Shown here piece by piece: positions 34,820 to 44,123 of a stretch of 64,000 bases of DNA. Positions within the stretch are counted from its first letter, which is position 1, and every line of letters begins with the position of its first letter. Source of the DNA: Gammaproteobacteria bacterium (GTDB taxonomy: Bacteria; Pseudomonadota; Gammaproteobacteria; Steroidobacterales; GCA-2729495). The stretch is from positions 62,001-126,000 of the forward strand of contig QUBU01000001.1 in the NCBI GenBank assembly GCA_014337915.1, given 5' to 3'. A model generated the notes under the pieces. That model saw only the letters and a program-made list of their open reading frames with translations, did no database searches and was not told the origin of the DNA. The position numbers were made by a program, and so were the translations under genes.

Positions 34820-36787
34820 ATGGTTCCGGAGTTCGGCCAGCTTTGCCTGATCCTCGCACTCTGCCTGGCGACGGCACAGGCATTTTTTCCGCTGGCCGGT
34901 GCACAGCTGCACAAGGTGAGTTGGATGCGGGTGGCGATTCCCGCCGCGGCAGGCCATGCCGTTTTCGTGCTGGCGGCGTTTGCCACCCTGGCATGGTCCT
35001 TCGTCAACAATGATTTTTCGGTCGCCTACGTTGCCCAGAACTCCAATACTTCACTGCCGGCGGTCTATCGGTTCGCGGCGGTGTGGGGCGGGCACGAAGG
35101 CTCGCTGCTGCTCTGGGTGGTGCTGTTGTCGCTGTGGACGGCAGCGGTCGCCGCCGGCAGCCGCAGCGTGCCCCGCGAGATGGCCTGCCGCATCATCGGC
35201 GTGATGGGTTTCGTCAGTGCCGGGTTCATCCTCTTCATCCTGGTAACGTCCAATCCATTCCTGAGGGTGTTTCCGGCGCCCGTCGATGGCAATGACCTCA
35301 ACCCGCTGCTGCAGGATCCGGCGATGGCCGCCCATCCGCCGCTGCTCTACACGGGCTACGTGGGCTTTTCAGTGGCTTTCGCCTTTGCCGTGGCCGCCAT
35401 GCTGGCAGGGCGCATCGACCAGCAATGGGCCCGCTGGGCGCGGCCATGGACCACCGCCGCCTGGGCCTTTCTCACAGTGGGCATTGCCATGGGCAGCTGG
35501 TGGGCCTACTACGAGCTCGGCTGGGGCGGCTGGTGGTTCTGGGATCCAGTCGAAAATGCCTCGTTCATGCCCTGGCTGGTCGGCACCGCACTGATCCACT
35601 CGCTGGCGGTCACGGAAAAGCGCGGGCTTTTCAAGGGCACGACCCTGCTGCTCGCCATTGGCGCATTCTCGCTGAGCCTGCTCGGCACCTTCCTGGTGCG
35701 CTCCGGCGTGCTGGTATCGGTGCATGCCTTTGCGGCGGACCCGGCCCGCGGCTTGTTCATCCTGGCCTATCTCAGCATCGTGATTGGCATTGCGCTCGGC
35801 CTCTATGCCTGGCGTGCGCCAGGGCTCGATCGGGCCATCGGCTTCAAGCCTTTCTCACGCGAGACGTTCCTGCTGGTCAACAACATCCTGCTGTCCGCTG
35901 CAGCAGCCCTGATCCTGCTCGGCACCCTGTACCCGTTGATCCTCGATGCGCTGAACCTCGGCAAAATTTCGGTCGGTCCTCCTTACTTCGAAATGGTCTT
36001 CCTCGTGCCGATGGTGCCGCTGCTCTTCGCCGTGGGCATCGGCATGCATACGGCCTGGCGTGCCGCGGATGGCTGGACAGTCGGCCGCCGGCTGCGCTGG
36101 GCGGCACTGGCTGCCGTGGCCGCGGGCCTGGGCCTGCCATTGGTCGTCTATGGCTCGGGCCACCTCATGACTATTGTCGGTGTGACAGCCGCTGCCTGGG
36201 TAGCCTTTGCGTCGCTGCTCGACCCACTGGCACGGCTGCGCGGCAAGGGGCCGCGCCTCACGCGCGGCATGGTCGGCATGCAGGTCGCACACCTCGGGCT
36301 TGGCCTCTGTGTCCTGGGGATCACGATTACCTCCAGCTTCAGCGTCGTCACCGACGAGAAGATCAGCCCGGGCGAGACATTGAAGCTGGGCGAGTACCAG
36401 CTGCTGTTCCGGGGCATTGCTCCCGCGAGCGGCCCGAACTACGAGGCGCTGCGCGCGGACATGGAAATCACCCGGGATGGGGTGCCGGTGGCTACGCTGC
36501 ATCCGGAAAAGAGGCTGTACCGCGTGCGCTCCTCGCCGATGACCGAGGCCGGCATCGATGCCGGCTGGCATCGCGACCTGTTTGTCGCACTCGGCGAGGA
36601 CCTCGGGAAGGGCGCCTGGAGCGTGCGCCTCCAGTACAAGCCGCTGGTGCGCTTCATCTGGCTGGGGGCAGCCATCATGGCCCTGGGTGGCATCCTGGCG
36701 ATTACCGACAGGCGCTATCGCCTGGCAGTCCGGGAGAGCGTCGCGGAGGAGCGGGGTGACGCCACCAGGCCCGCTGCCGCCGGCTGA
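34820..36787 (+). CDS. ccmF: Cytochrome c heme lyase subunit CcmF
   Basis: Large membrane part of the CcmFH heme ligation complex. 655 residues with about 14-15 helices. WGGHEGSLLLW near residue 90, PPLLYTGYVGFSVAFAFAV, and the tryptophan-rich WWAYYELGWGGWWFWDPVE with NASFMPWL are diagnostic, followed by GTFLVRSGVLVSVHAFA. The C-terminal periplasmic domain starts after about residue 500 (SSFSVVTDEKISPGETLKLG). ATG 34820 was chosen over the upstream open frame because it begins the family pattern (MVPEFGQLCLILAL). Confidence 0.97.
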   Translation: MVPEFGQLCLILALCLATAQAFFPLAGAQLHKVSWMRVAIPAAAGHAVFVLAAFATLAWSFVNNDFSVAYVAQNSNTSLPAVYRFAAVWGGHEGSLLLWVVLLSLWTAAVAAGSRSVPREMACRIIGVMGFVSAGFILFILVTSNPFLRVFPAPVDGNDLNPLLQDPAMAAHPPLLYTGYVGFSVAFAFAVAAMLAGRIDQQWARWARPWTTAAWAFLTVGIAMGSWWAYYELGWGGWWFWDPVENASFMPWLVGTALIHSLAVTEKRGLFKGTTLLLAIGAFSLSLLGTFLVRSGVLVSVHAFAADPARGLFILAYLSIVIGIALGLYAWRAPGLDRAIGFKPFSRETFLLVNNILLSAAAALILLGTLYPLILDALNLGKISVGPPYFEMVFLVPMVPLLFAVGIGMHTAWRAADGWTVGRRLRWAALAAVAAGLGLPLVVYGSGHLMTIVGVTAAAWVAFASLLDPLARLRGKGPRLTRGMVGMQVAHLGLGLCVLGITITSSFSVVTDEKISPGETLKLGEYQLLFRGIAPASGPNYEALRADMEITRDGVPVATLHPEKRLYRVRSSPMTEAGIDAGWHRDLFVALGEDLGKGAWSVRLQYKPLVRFIWLGAAIMALGGILAITDRRYRLAVRESVAEERGDATRPAAAG

Positions 36788-36812
36788 TGCCGCGAACTCG
36801 CCCTGCTTGCCG

Positions 36813-37346
36813 ATGACGCGATTCCTGCTGCCCATCTTCGTCCTGGCCGCACTGGTGGCACTGCTGGTCGTCGGCCTGAACCGCGACCCGAGCTATGTTC
36901 CCTCGCCACTGCTTGGCAAGCAGGCACCAGCATTTTCGCTACCCCGGCTGGATGACCCGGCCCGGACCCTCAGCAACCGGGACCTCGGCGGCGACGTCGC
37001 GTTGCTGAACGTCTGGGCCACCTGGTGCTCGGGATGCCGTCAGGAGCACCCATACCTGATGGAGCTCTCACGTACTGCCGATGTGAGGATATTCAGCCTG
37101 AACTGGAAGGACGACCCGGACCTCGCGCGGCAGTGGCTGCAGACACTCGGCAATCCCTATGCCGCGACGGGTGTCGACCAGGACGGGCGGGTTGCCATCG
37201 ACTGGGGTGTATACGGGGCACCGGAGACCTTCCTGGTCGATGCCGCTGGCAAGGTTCTCTACAAGCACATCGCGCCGCTTACCTCCGAAGTCTGGCAGAA
37301 GGAGTTCATGCCGCGGATTCGCCAGGCACGGGGGCAGCGTCCGTGA
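36813..37346 (+). CDS. ccmG: Periplasmic thioredoxin-like CcmG/DsbE
   Basis: Membrane-tethered reductant of apocytochrome c or CcmH. 177 residues: an N-terminal anchor (FLLPIFVLAALVALLVVGLN), then KQAPAFSLPRLDD and the active site NVWATWCSGCRQEHPYL, with Cys72 and Cys75, and YGAPETFLVD, containing the family's cis-Pro loop. ATG 36813 lies 25 bases after ccmF. The 3' end overlaps ccmH by 4 bases. Confidence 0.95.
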   Translation: MTRFLLPIFVLAALVALLVVGLNRDPSYVPSPLLGKQAPAFSLPRLDDPARTLSNRDLGGDVALLNVWATWCSGCRQEHPYLMELSRTADVRIFSLNWKDDPDLARQWLQTLGNPYAATGVDQDGRVAIDWGVYGAPETFLVDAAGKVLYKHIAPLTSEVWQKEFMPRIRQARGQRP

Positions 37347-37804
37347 GCAGTGCCGGCCTGCGTCCATGGGCGGTGGCGTTGCTGCTGGTGCTTGCGGCAA
37401 CCTCCGTCCGTGCAATCGACCAGGAACCGCCGCTCCCGGACCCGGAGCGCCAGGCGCTTTATGAGCGGCTGACACACGAGGTCCGCTGCCTGGTGTGCCA
37501 GAATCAGACGGTGGCCGATTCCACCGCGCCGCTGGCAGCGGACCTGCGCCGCGAAATCTATGCGATGGTGGCGGAGGGCCGGTCCGAGGAGGACATCAAG
37601 ACATTCCTCCTCGACCGCTACGGGGATTTCGTGCTCTACAAGCCGCGATTCCTCTTCTCCACGGCACTGCTCTGGCTGGCACCGGGCCTGCTGCTGCTGG
37701 CCGGTGCGGCGGCCATCGGGGTCGTGGTGCGCCGTCGCGCCGCATTGCCGGCCGACCAGGACGCCGACGAGAATCCACCGGCCGGGACAGGATCCGGTGC
37801 ATGA
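37343..37804 (+). CDS. ccmH: Cytochrome c maturation protein CcmH
   Basis: Thiol-disulfide component of the heme ligation complex. 153 residues: signal peptide (SAGLRPWAVALLLVLAATSV), the redox motif VRCLVCQNQTVADS with Cys49 and Cys52, LLDRYGDFVLYKPRF, and one C-terminal membrane helix (LLWLAPGLLLLAGAAAIG). The GTG start at 37343 overlaps the ccmG stop (GTGA) and has GGGGGC upstream. Corresponds to the N-terminal part of E. coli CcmH; the TPR part is the separate ccmI here. Confidence 0.95.
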   Translation: MSSAGLRPWAVALLLVLAATSVRAIDQEPPLPDPERQALYERLTHEVRCLVCQNQTVADSTAPLAADLRREIYAMVAEGRSEEDIKTFLLDRYGDFVLYKPRFLFSTALLWLAPGLLLLAGAAAIGVVVRRRAALPADQDADENPPAGTGSGA

Positions 37805-38826
37805 CTGCCTTTGTCGTCGTTGCTGTGCTGATGACGGTTGCCGCGATCCTCGTCGTCGCCATTCCACTCTGCGGCCTGCGCGATGGACGCGCGCCGCTCG
37901 CGGCACTGTTCGCCGCCGTCATCATCCCGCTCACCGTCGTCATGCTCTATATGCAGGCCAGTAACTTCCCCTGGCGCGGCGGGCCGCCAGCGGCGATGGC
38001 GATGGCAGGTCCGCAGCCAGACAGCGCGGAGGTCCAGGAACTGAAGCAGCGAACGGCTGCGCAACCCGGTGACGTCGATGCCTGGGCAAGGCTCGGTGAT
38101 GCCTATCTGTCCGCCGAACGTTACGCCGAGGCGCGACAGGCGTTCCAGCAGGCGATCGCCGCCAGCAACGGTGGCGATGACGCGTTGCGCCTTTCCCTTG
38201 TCGAGGCTTCTATCCTCGAAGACAGGAACGCACTGCAGGGTCAGGCTGCCGTCGTCCTCGACGATGTGCTGCAACGGGATCCCTTCAATCCAAAGGCCCT
38301 CTGGTACGGTGGCATGGCCGCGCTGGCGCGTGGCGACGCCGCCACCGCCCGCCAGCGCTGGGGCAAGCTGCTCGAACTATCGCCACCACCCCGCGTCCGG
38401 GAGATCCTCGAGCAGCAGCTGGCGAACATGGGTGCCAGCCCGGGTGCCGGCAGCACATCTGCTGCAGCGGCTGGCGTCAGGATTCCGGTTCGTATCACCC
38501 TGGGGCCGGGGATGGCCGCAAGGGTAAGGCCTGGGGCGGTGCTATTCCTGATCGCGCGCGAACCTGGTGTGGCAGCGGGACCACCGCTGGCCGTGGTGCG
38601 CCGTGAGGCGCCGCAGCTGCCGCTGGACCTGGAGATCAGCGATGCTGACAGCATGATGCCGGGCCGCTCTCTGGCCAGTCATGCGGCCATCCAGCTCACG
38701 GCACGCCTGGCGGGCGAGGGCGACGCCAGGGCAGCATCCGGCGACCTGTTCGGTGAGGCCACCTGGCATTCCAGCGCGAAGTCAGGGGCGCCCTTGCAGA
38801 TCACGGTCGATCAGGTCGTGCCCTAG
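37801..38826 (+). CDS. ccmI: Cytochrome c maturation TPR protein CcmI
   Basis: Apocytochrome c chaperone. 341 residues: two N-terminal membrane helices (VVVAVLMTVAAILVVAIPL and LAALFAAVIIPLTVVMLYM), then TPR-like repeats (about 75-200) with AWARLGDAYLSAERYAEARQ and FNPKALWYGGMAALARGD, and a C-terminal beta-rich domain (about 220-341). It starts as ATGA over the ccmH stop and closes the ccm operon; the malic enzyme gene begins 34 bases later. Confidence 0.92.
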   Translation: MTAFVVVAVLMTVAAILVVAIPLCGLRDGRAPLAALFAAVIIPLTVVMLYMQASNFPWRGGPPAAMAMAGPQPDSAEVQELKQRTAAQPGDVDAWARLGDAYLSAERYAEARQAFQQAIAASNGGDDALRLSLVEASILEDRNALQGQAAVVLDDVLQRDPFNPKALWYGGMAALARGDAATARQRWGKLLELSPPPRVREILEQQLANMGASPGAGSTSAAAAGVRIPVRITLGPGMAARVRPGAVLFLIAREPGVAAGPPLAVVRREAPQLPLDLEISDADSMMPGRSLASHAAIQLTARLAGEGDARAASGDLFGEATWHSSAKSGAPLQITVDQVVP

Positions 38827-38860
38827 GCGGCGGCGACAGTGGTTCTGGCGGAGCCGGGTA

Positions 38861-40537
38861 ATGCCCGGGGAGGACGCGGTGGACAGGAAGCGCAGGCGCA
38901 TCAGGTGCTCGGGCTACGCACTCATTCGCGACCCGCTCCTCAACAAGGGATCGGCATTCACCGAGCGTGAGCGCCTGGCCTTCGGCCTCGACGGACTCCT
39001 GCCGCATCGTGCGGTCAGCATCGACATCCAGCGGCAGCGGGTACTCACCAACCTTGACCGGTTGCAGGATCCGCTCGAGAAGTACGTGGCACTGGCCAGC
39101 CTCCAGGACCGCAACGAGCAACTGTATTTCAACGTCCTGGTGCACCGGATCGCCAGCCTGCTGCCGATCGTCTATACGCCAACCGTGGGCCTCGCCACGC
39201 AGCGCTACAGCCAGGTCTTCCAGCGCGGGCGTGGCGCCTGGATCACGCCGGCGCACCGCGGACGCATCGCCGACGTGCTGCGCCGCGCGACCGCCGGGCG
39301 CAGCATCCGCCTGATCGTCATCACCGACAACGAGTCCATCCTCGGCATCGGTGACCAGGGGGCAGGGGGGATGGCCATCGCCATCGGCAAGCTGTCGCTG
39401 TACACGGCCGCTGCGGGTATCGATCCGGCAACTGTCCTGCCACTCAGCCTCGACGTGGGCACCGACAACGCCGCGCTGCTCGCCGATCCGCAGTACCTCG
39501 GATGGCCCGAGCGGCGCCTGCGTGGCGCTGCATACGACGCGCTGGTCGAGGAGTTTGTCGAGGCAGTCTCCACGACCTTTCCGCAGGCACTCGTCCAGTG
39601 GGAGGACTTCCGCAAGGACAACGCACTGCGCATCCTCGATCGCTACCGCGGGCGCCTTCCGAGCTTCAACGACGACATCCAGGGCACCGGCGCCGTAGCG
39701 CTGGCCGGGGTGCTGACCTCGGAGCGCATCACCGGACGGCAGATCGGCACCGAGCGCGTGCTGATCCTCGGTGCTGGTGCGGCTGGGCTGGGCATCACGC
39801 GGCAGTTGCGGGCGGCGATGCAGGCCGGGGGCGATAGCGCGGCAACGATCGCGGTGCTGGACAGCAAGGGGCTGATTGTCGATGACGGCCCCATGGACGC
39901 ATACAAGCGTGAACTGGCATGGCCGGCGGCGACAGCGGCAGCCGCAGGCCTGGTCGCGGGCCAGCGCGGTTTGCACGAAGTCGTGAAACGGTTCAGGCCG
40001 ACCGTGCTGATCGGTACCTCCGGCCAGGCGGGAGCATTCGACGAGGCGGTCGTACGTGCGGTGACCGCCGGTTGTGAGCGTCCGGTGATCCTGCCGCTGT
40101 CGAATCCAACCAGCAATTGCGAGGCAGTCCCGGCGGACCTGTTTCACTGGTCCGGCGGCCGAGCCCTGGTAGCTACCGGCAGTCCTTTCGAGGATGTCAG
40201 CCACGAGGGGCGCTCGTACCGGATCGGTCAGGGCAACAATGCCTACATTTTCCCCGGTGTCGGCCTCGCGGTGCTGGCGGCAGGACTCGTGACCGTCAGC
40301 GACGGGGCCTTCTTCACGGCGGCCCGGGCGCTGGCGCATTCCGTCACTGATGCCGAGCTGGAGAGCGGACTGCTGTACCCGCCAATGTCGCGGCTGCGTG
40401 AGGTGTCGCGCCACGTGGCACGCGCATTGCTGGTCTCAGGGGCGCATGGCCTGCCTGGCCTGGAGGCCGACGAGGCGGACCAGAGGATTTCGCAGCTGTG
40501 GTGGGAACCCGAGTATGGGGAGTACGACCCGGCCTAG
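38861..40537 (+). CDS. maeA: NAD-dependent malic enzyme
   Basis: Oxidatively decarboxylates malate to pyruvate. 558 residues, like E. coli MaeA (565). The N-terminal RDPLLNKGSAFTERERLAFG, IVYTPTVGLATQRYSQVF, VVITDNES-like IVITDNESILGIGDQGAGG, LSLDVGTDNAALL, QWEDFRKDNA and FNDDIQGTGAVALAG are typical, and LILGAGAAGLGI binds the nucleotide. ATG 38861 has GGAG seven bases upstream. It may be co-transcribed with the ccm genes (34-base gap). Confidence 0.96.
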   Translation: MPGEDAVDRKRRRIRCSGYALIRDPLLNKGSAFTERERLAFGLDGLLPHRAVSIDIQRQRVLTNLDRLQDPLEKYVALASLQDRNEQLYFNVLVHRIASLLPIVYTPTVGLATQRYSQVFQRGRGAWITPAHRGRIADVLRRATAGRSIRLIVITDNESILGIGDQGAGGMAIAIGKLSLYTAAAGIDPATVLPLSLDVGTDNAALLADPQYLGWPERRLRGAAYDALVEEFVEAVSTTFPQALVQWEDFRKDNALRILDRYRGRLPSFNDDIQGTGAVALAGVLTSERITGRQIGTERVLILGAGAAGLGITRQLRAAMQAGGDSAATIAVLDSKGLIVDDGPMDAYKRELAWPAATAAAAGLVAGQRGLHEVVKRFRPTVLIGTSGQAGAFDEAVVRAVTAGCERPVILPLSNPTSNCEAVPADLFHWSGGRALVATGSPFEDVSHEGRSYRIGQGNNAYIFPGVGLAVLAAGLVTVSDGAFFTAARALAHSVTDAELESGLLYPPMSRLREVSRHVARALLVSGAHGLPGLEADEADQRISQLWWEPEYGEYDPA

Positions 40538-40583
40538 GCATCCTGTCCGGTAATACTGCCTTAAATTTAACTTAATATACATT
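40538..40583 (+). promoter_or_regulatory. AT-rich leader upstream of nhaD
   Basis: The 46 bases between maeA and nhaD turn AT-rich from 40553 onward (TTAAATTTAACTTAATATAC then ATT before ATG). TAATAT at 40573-40578 could be a -10 box 5 bases from the start codon. There is no Shine-Dalgarno. Confidence 0.35.
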
Positions 40584-41957
40584 ATGCGCATTATGGGCTT
40601 GTGGATCCGGGTACTTCCGGCAGCGTTGGCAATTCCCGCAACGGCCCATGCCTCCCAGCACCTCGACCTGACCAGCCATTGGCTGGGGTTTTGTGCCGTT
40701 GCCCTGTTCCTGGTGGCCTACACGCTGGTGGCCACCGAGGAATGGACCGGTCTTCGCAAGTCAACTCCCGTCCTGATTGCGGCTGGCTTCATCTGGTTGC
40801 TGGTGGCTGCTGCCGCCCGCGGCAGCCTCGCACAGGACGTGCTGATTGGGTCAGCCCGGGAATCGATCCTCGATTACGCCGAGTTGCTGCTGTTCCTGCT
40901 GGTGGCCATGACCTACGTGAATGCCATGACGGACCGGCAGGTCTTCGCCGCCATGCGCGGCTGGCTCCTGCGGCGGCAGTTCAGCATGCGAGCGTTGTTC
41001 TGGATCACCGGGCTGCTCTCCTTCTTTCTTTCCGCCGTTATCGACAACCTGACGACGTCGCTGGTGATGGGCAGCCTGGCACTCGGCATCACCACCGACC
41101 GGCGCTTCCTCACGCTGTCCTGCATCAATATCGTGGTAGCCGCCAATGCCGGTGGCGCATGGTGTGCATTTGGCGACGTCACTTCACTGATGGTCTGGCA
41201 GGCCGGACGGTTGGAGTTCTTCGAATTCTTCCGGCTGCTGCTGCCCAGTGCCGTGGCCTGGCTGCTGCCTGCCACCGCGATGCATCTGGCGCTGCCACGC
41301 AGCCTGCGCCTCGAGGCGCCGACCCATGCCGCGACCCTGCGGGCAGGCGGTGCGGCCGTGGTGGTCCTGTTCGTGCTGACGCTGGCGACAGCAGTTTCGC
41401 TGCAGAACCTGGTGGGCTTGCCACCCGTCATGGGCATGATGCTGGGCCTCGGCTATCTCAAGGTCTATGGCTACTGGCTGCGCTGCCATGGAGTCGGCGG
41501 CGTCGGTGACCAGAGTCCGTTTGACGTGTTCGGCTACATTGCCCGCGCGGAATGGGACACCCTGTTGTTTTTCTACGGAGTGATCCTCTGCGTCGGCGGC
41601 CTCGCGACCTTCGGCTACATGGAACTGCTGGCCGACCTGAGTTACTCGCGCATGGGTCCGACCGTCGCCAACATCCTGGTCGGCGTCGTATCGGCCGTGG
41701 TGGACAACATCCCCGTCATGGCAGCCGTTCTTGAGATGAACCCGCCCATGTCGCAGGGCCAATGGCTGCTGATCACGTTGACGGCCGGCATCGGCGGCAG
41801 CCTCCTCAGCATCGGCTCCGCGGCCGGTGTCGCGCTCATGGGCCAGGCCCGCGAGTACTACACCTTCTTTGGCCACCTGCGATGGGCGCCTGCCATCGGC
41901 CTGGGCTATGCCGCGGCCATCTGGGCACACCTGCTGGTGAACCGCACCCTGTTCTGA
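40584..41957 (+). CDS. nhaD: Sodium/proton antiporter NhaD
   Basis: Na+/H+ antiporter of the IT superfamily, inner membrane, for sodium and pH balance. 457 residues with a signal-like first segment (PAALAIPATAHASQHLDLTS) and ten or more helices. Family patterns: EWTGLRKSTPVLIAAGFIW, FFLSAVIDNLTTSLVMG, VAANAGGAWCAFGDVTSLMV and late in the chain VVSAVVDNIPVMAAVLEM, with the buried Asp residues needed for ion exchange. Start at 40584 or at the third codon further (40593); neither has a Shine-Dalgarno. Convergent with glpQ, 30 bases away. Confidence 0.94.
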   Translation: MRIMGLWIRVLPAALAIPATAHASQHLDLTSHWLGFCAVALFLVAYTLVATEEWTGLRKSTPVLIAAGFIWLLVAAAARGSLAQDVLIGSARESILDYAELLLFLLVAMTYVNAMTDRQVFAAMRGWLLRRQFSMRALFWITGLLSFFLSAVIDNLTTSLVMGSLALGITTDRRFLTLSCINIVVAANAGGAWCAFGDVTSLMVWQAGRLEFFEFFRLLLPSAVAWLLPATAMHLALPRSLRLEAPTHAATLRAGGAAVVVLFVLTLATAVSLQNLVGLPPVMGMMLGLGYLKVYGYWLRCHGVGGVGDQSPFDVFGYIARAEWDTLLFFYGVILCVGGLATFGYMELLADLSYSRMGPTVANILVGVVSAVVDNIPVMAAVLEMNPPMSQGQWLLITLTAGIGGSLLSIGSAAGVALMGQAREYYTFFGHLRWAPAIGLGYAAAIWAHLLVNRTLF

Positions 41958-41964
41958 TATGTCC

Positions 41965-41998
41965 TGCCCGCTCCTGGCGGCCCTGAATCAGGCGGGCA
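41965..41998. terminator. Possible bidirectional hairpin between nhaD and glpQ
   Basis: TGCCCGC (41965-41971) and GCGGGCA (41992-41998) are complementary around a 20-base loop in the convergent gap. It overlaps the glpQ end and has no T-run, so it is only weakly supported as a terminator. Confidence 0.25.
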
Positions 41999-42965
41999 AA
42001 TGGCGATCGATGAAGACCCGGGCCAGGTCGGGAAAGTCGGTAAACAGGCCATCGACGCCCAGCTGCCGCAGGAACAGGTCCAGTAGTTCCCCGAAGCTCG
42101 CCATCCCCACGGGCAGGTCGTCGCTGCGAAACGTGTACGGGTGTACGAGCAGGCCGGCGCTGTGGGCGTCGTCCACCAGCGTGGTCGTGGCGGCGCCCTT
42201 CCCTGCCCGCCCGCGATAGATCAGTTTCAGCGACGGGCCGATCGCCTGGGCGTAACCGGCGATGGTCTCCAGTTCGCGCGCCGAAGGTTGGCCGTAGATA
42301 CTGTTGATCAGCTGCACGAACGGCAGCTGCGAATTGAATTCCCTGCGCAGGCGCTGCAGTTCCGCCGGATCGAAGCACTGGAGGAATACCGGCATCGGCG
42401 GGTCAGCGCAGGCCGTTGATTCCAGCACCTGGAGCACCCGCGCCCCGAGGTCGATGCCTTCGGCGCGATGCCAGGCGGGGTCCTTTATTTCCGGGTAAAT
42501 TCCGACGGCTCGTCCGGATGCGTGGATCAGGCCGCGAATGAAGCGGATTTCCTCCGCCAGCGTCGGGATGCCAAAGCGCCCACCCGATTCCGGGAACCGC
42601 CCTGGGTGCTGCAATTCGCCCGCGCTTCCGCGGCGTGGGCCCACCCCGAGGGTCCGCAGTTCCTCGAGATCGAAATCCCGGCAGTAGAAATGGCCGTCGG
42701 CCCGCTGTCGCCCGGGAAAGCGCGTGGCGACGTCCGTGACCTCATCGAGGGTGAGGTCATGGAATACGACCAGTTCACCATCGCGGGTCGCGACGACATC
42801 CTGCTCCAGGTAGTCGGCTCCCTGGCCGAAAGCCAGGGCCTTGGCGACCAGCGTGTGCTCCGGCAGGTAGCCGCAGGCACCGCGGTGGGCGATGACCAGC
42901 GGTCGGGCGGCGCTTGCCACGGTGAACCGGTGCCGGCAGCGCGCCGGCTCAGTCTCCCGCGGCAA
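41988..42965 (-). CDS. glpQ: Glycerophosphodiester phosphodiesterase
   Basis: Releases sn-glycerol 3-phosphate from phospholipid head-group diesters. 325 residues of TIM-barrel type. Catalytic and metal motifs: VIAHRGACGYLPEHT (two-His pattern with Glu/Arg), GADYLEQDVVATRDG (metal-binding Glu and Asp), LVVFHDLTLDEVTDV, IYPEIKDP and late VDGLFTDFPD. E. coli GlpQ is periplasmic, but this protein has no clear signal peptide, so a cytoplasmic UgpQ-like role is possible. Its start overlaps the end of the flavoprotein gene by 17 bases. Confidence 0.92.
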   Translation of the reverse strand: MPRETEPARCRHRFTVASAARPLVIAHRGACGYLPEHTLVAKALAFGQGADYLEQDVVATRDGELVVFHDLTLDEVTDVATRFPGRQRADGHFYCRDFDLEELRTLGVGPRRGSAGELQHPGRFPESGGRFGIPTLAEEIRFIRGLIHASGRAVGIYPEIKDPAWHRAEGIDLGARVLQVLESTACADPPMPVFLQCFDPAELQRLRREFNSQLPFVQLINSIYGQPSARELETIAGYAQAIGPSLKLIYRGRAGKGAATTTLVDDAHSAGLLVHPYTFRSDDLPVGMASFGELLDLFLRQLGVDGLFTDFPDLARVFIDRHLPA

Positions 42966-43980
42966 CCCCGAGACGCTGCTGCATCAGGGGGCTCGTGGTC
43001 GTGTACTGGAGGTGTACCTTCTTGCCGGGGTCGAGGTGGGCCTTGGCTGCGAAAGCCGCCAGCGCCGCCTCGTGGAAGCCGCTGAGGATCAGCTTCTTCT
43101 TCCCCGGGTAGTCACAGATGTCACCTACGGCATAGACGCCTGGGGCGCTGGTCTGGAAGGTCGACATATCGACCTTCAGTGCCTTGCCCTTCATCTCCAG
43201 GCCCCATTCCGCAATCGGCCCCAGCTTCGGCGACATGCCGAAGAACACGAACATGTGCTCGGCCGGCAGGACATGCAGCGTGCCGTCGTCGTGCTTGACG
43301 GTCACCTCGAGCAGGCGCTCGCCGTCCGCCTTGTGGCCGACGGCGTTGGCAAACTCGATGATCCTTGCCTTGCCTGCGGCGACCAGGGCCCGGAATGCGG
43401 CTACCGAAGCCGGCGCGGCGCGGAACTGGTCCGAGCGATGCACCAGCGTCAGCGATCCGGCTTCGGGTGCCAGCGCCACTGCCCAGTCCAGTGCCGAGTC
43501 ACCGCCGCCGAAGATCACCAGCTGCTTGCCGCGAAAACGGCCCGGCTCACGCACGCGGTAATGCAGGGCCTTCTCCTCGAGGGACTCGATGTCGGCGAGC
43601 TTGATGCGGCGGGGCTGGAACGAGCCGACGCCCCCGGCGATGAACACCGTCCGCGCCAGGAACTCCTTGCCGGCACTGGTGGTCACGCGGTAGCGGCCAT
43701 CCTCGGCCCTGAGGCCGACGACCTCCTCTCCCAGGTGCATCCCGGCATTGAACGGCGCGATCTGCTTCATCAGCGCGTCGATCAGCTCCTGCCCCGTGCA
43801 GACAGGAATCGCCGGAATGTCATAGATGGGCTTGTCCGGGTACAGCCAGGTGCATTGCCCGCCGACCGCTGGCAGGGAATCGACCAGTTCGGCATGGATG
43901 CCCAGCAGGCCAAGCTCGAAAATCTGGAACAGGCCACAGGGGCCCGCCCCGACGATCAGTGCATCAGTCTCGATGGTCAT
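42949..43980 (-). CDS. Ferredoxin-NADP reductase-like flavoprotein (thioredoxin reductase fold)
   Basis: 343 residues. FAD-binding GAGPCGLFQIFELGLLG (11-27) with LVDSLPAVGGQC, NADPH-binding IFGGGDSALDWAVAL (about 164-178) and the C-terminal YAVGDICDYPGKKKLILSG. The CxxC of true thioredoxin reductases is missing, which matches the type 2 ferredoxin/flavodoxin-NADP reductases (YumC-like). It would supply electrons to ferredoxin-dependent enzymes. A Shine-Dalgarno-like AGGA lies 9 bases before the ATG. Confidence 0.92.
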   Translation of the reverse strand: MTIETDALIVGAGPCGLFQIFELGLLGIHAELVDSLPAVGGQCTWLYPDKPIYDIPAIPVCTGQELIDALMKQIAPFNAGMHLGEEVVGLRAEDGRYRVTTSAGKEFLARTVFIAGGVGSFQPRRIKLADIESLEEKALHYRVREPGRFRGKQLVIFGGGDSALDWAVALAPEAGSLTLVHRSDQFRAAPASVAAFRALVAAGKARIIEFANAVGHKADGERLLEVTVKHDDGTLHVLPAEHMFVFFGMSPKLGPIAEWGLEMKGKALKVDMSTFQTSAPGVYAVGDICDYPGKKKLILSGFHEAALAAFAAKAHLDPGKKVHLQYTTTSPLMQQRLGVAAGD

Positions 43981-44123
43981 AAGCAGATTCCTGCCAGAAT
44001 TGGCCGTCGGTCCGTGGTTGGCAGCGGGCTGCGGCTCCGGGCAGGCCGCTCCCGTCGAAGGCGCCGAATATTACTGGACCCCGCCACGGCCAACAAGGGC
44101 GGCGGCGGCCGAGGCGCGGGTGA

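Noticed and set aside
38801..40414. 537-codon minus-strand frame opposite maeA
   Set aside because: The malic enzyme reading frame is unmistakable; the antisense translation is featureless.
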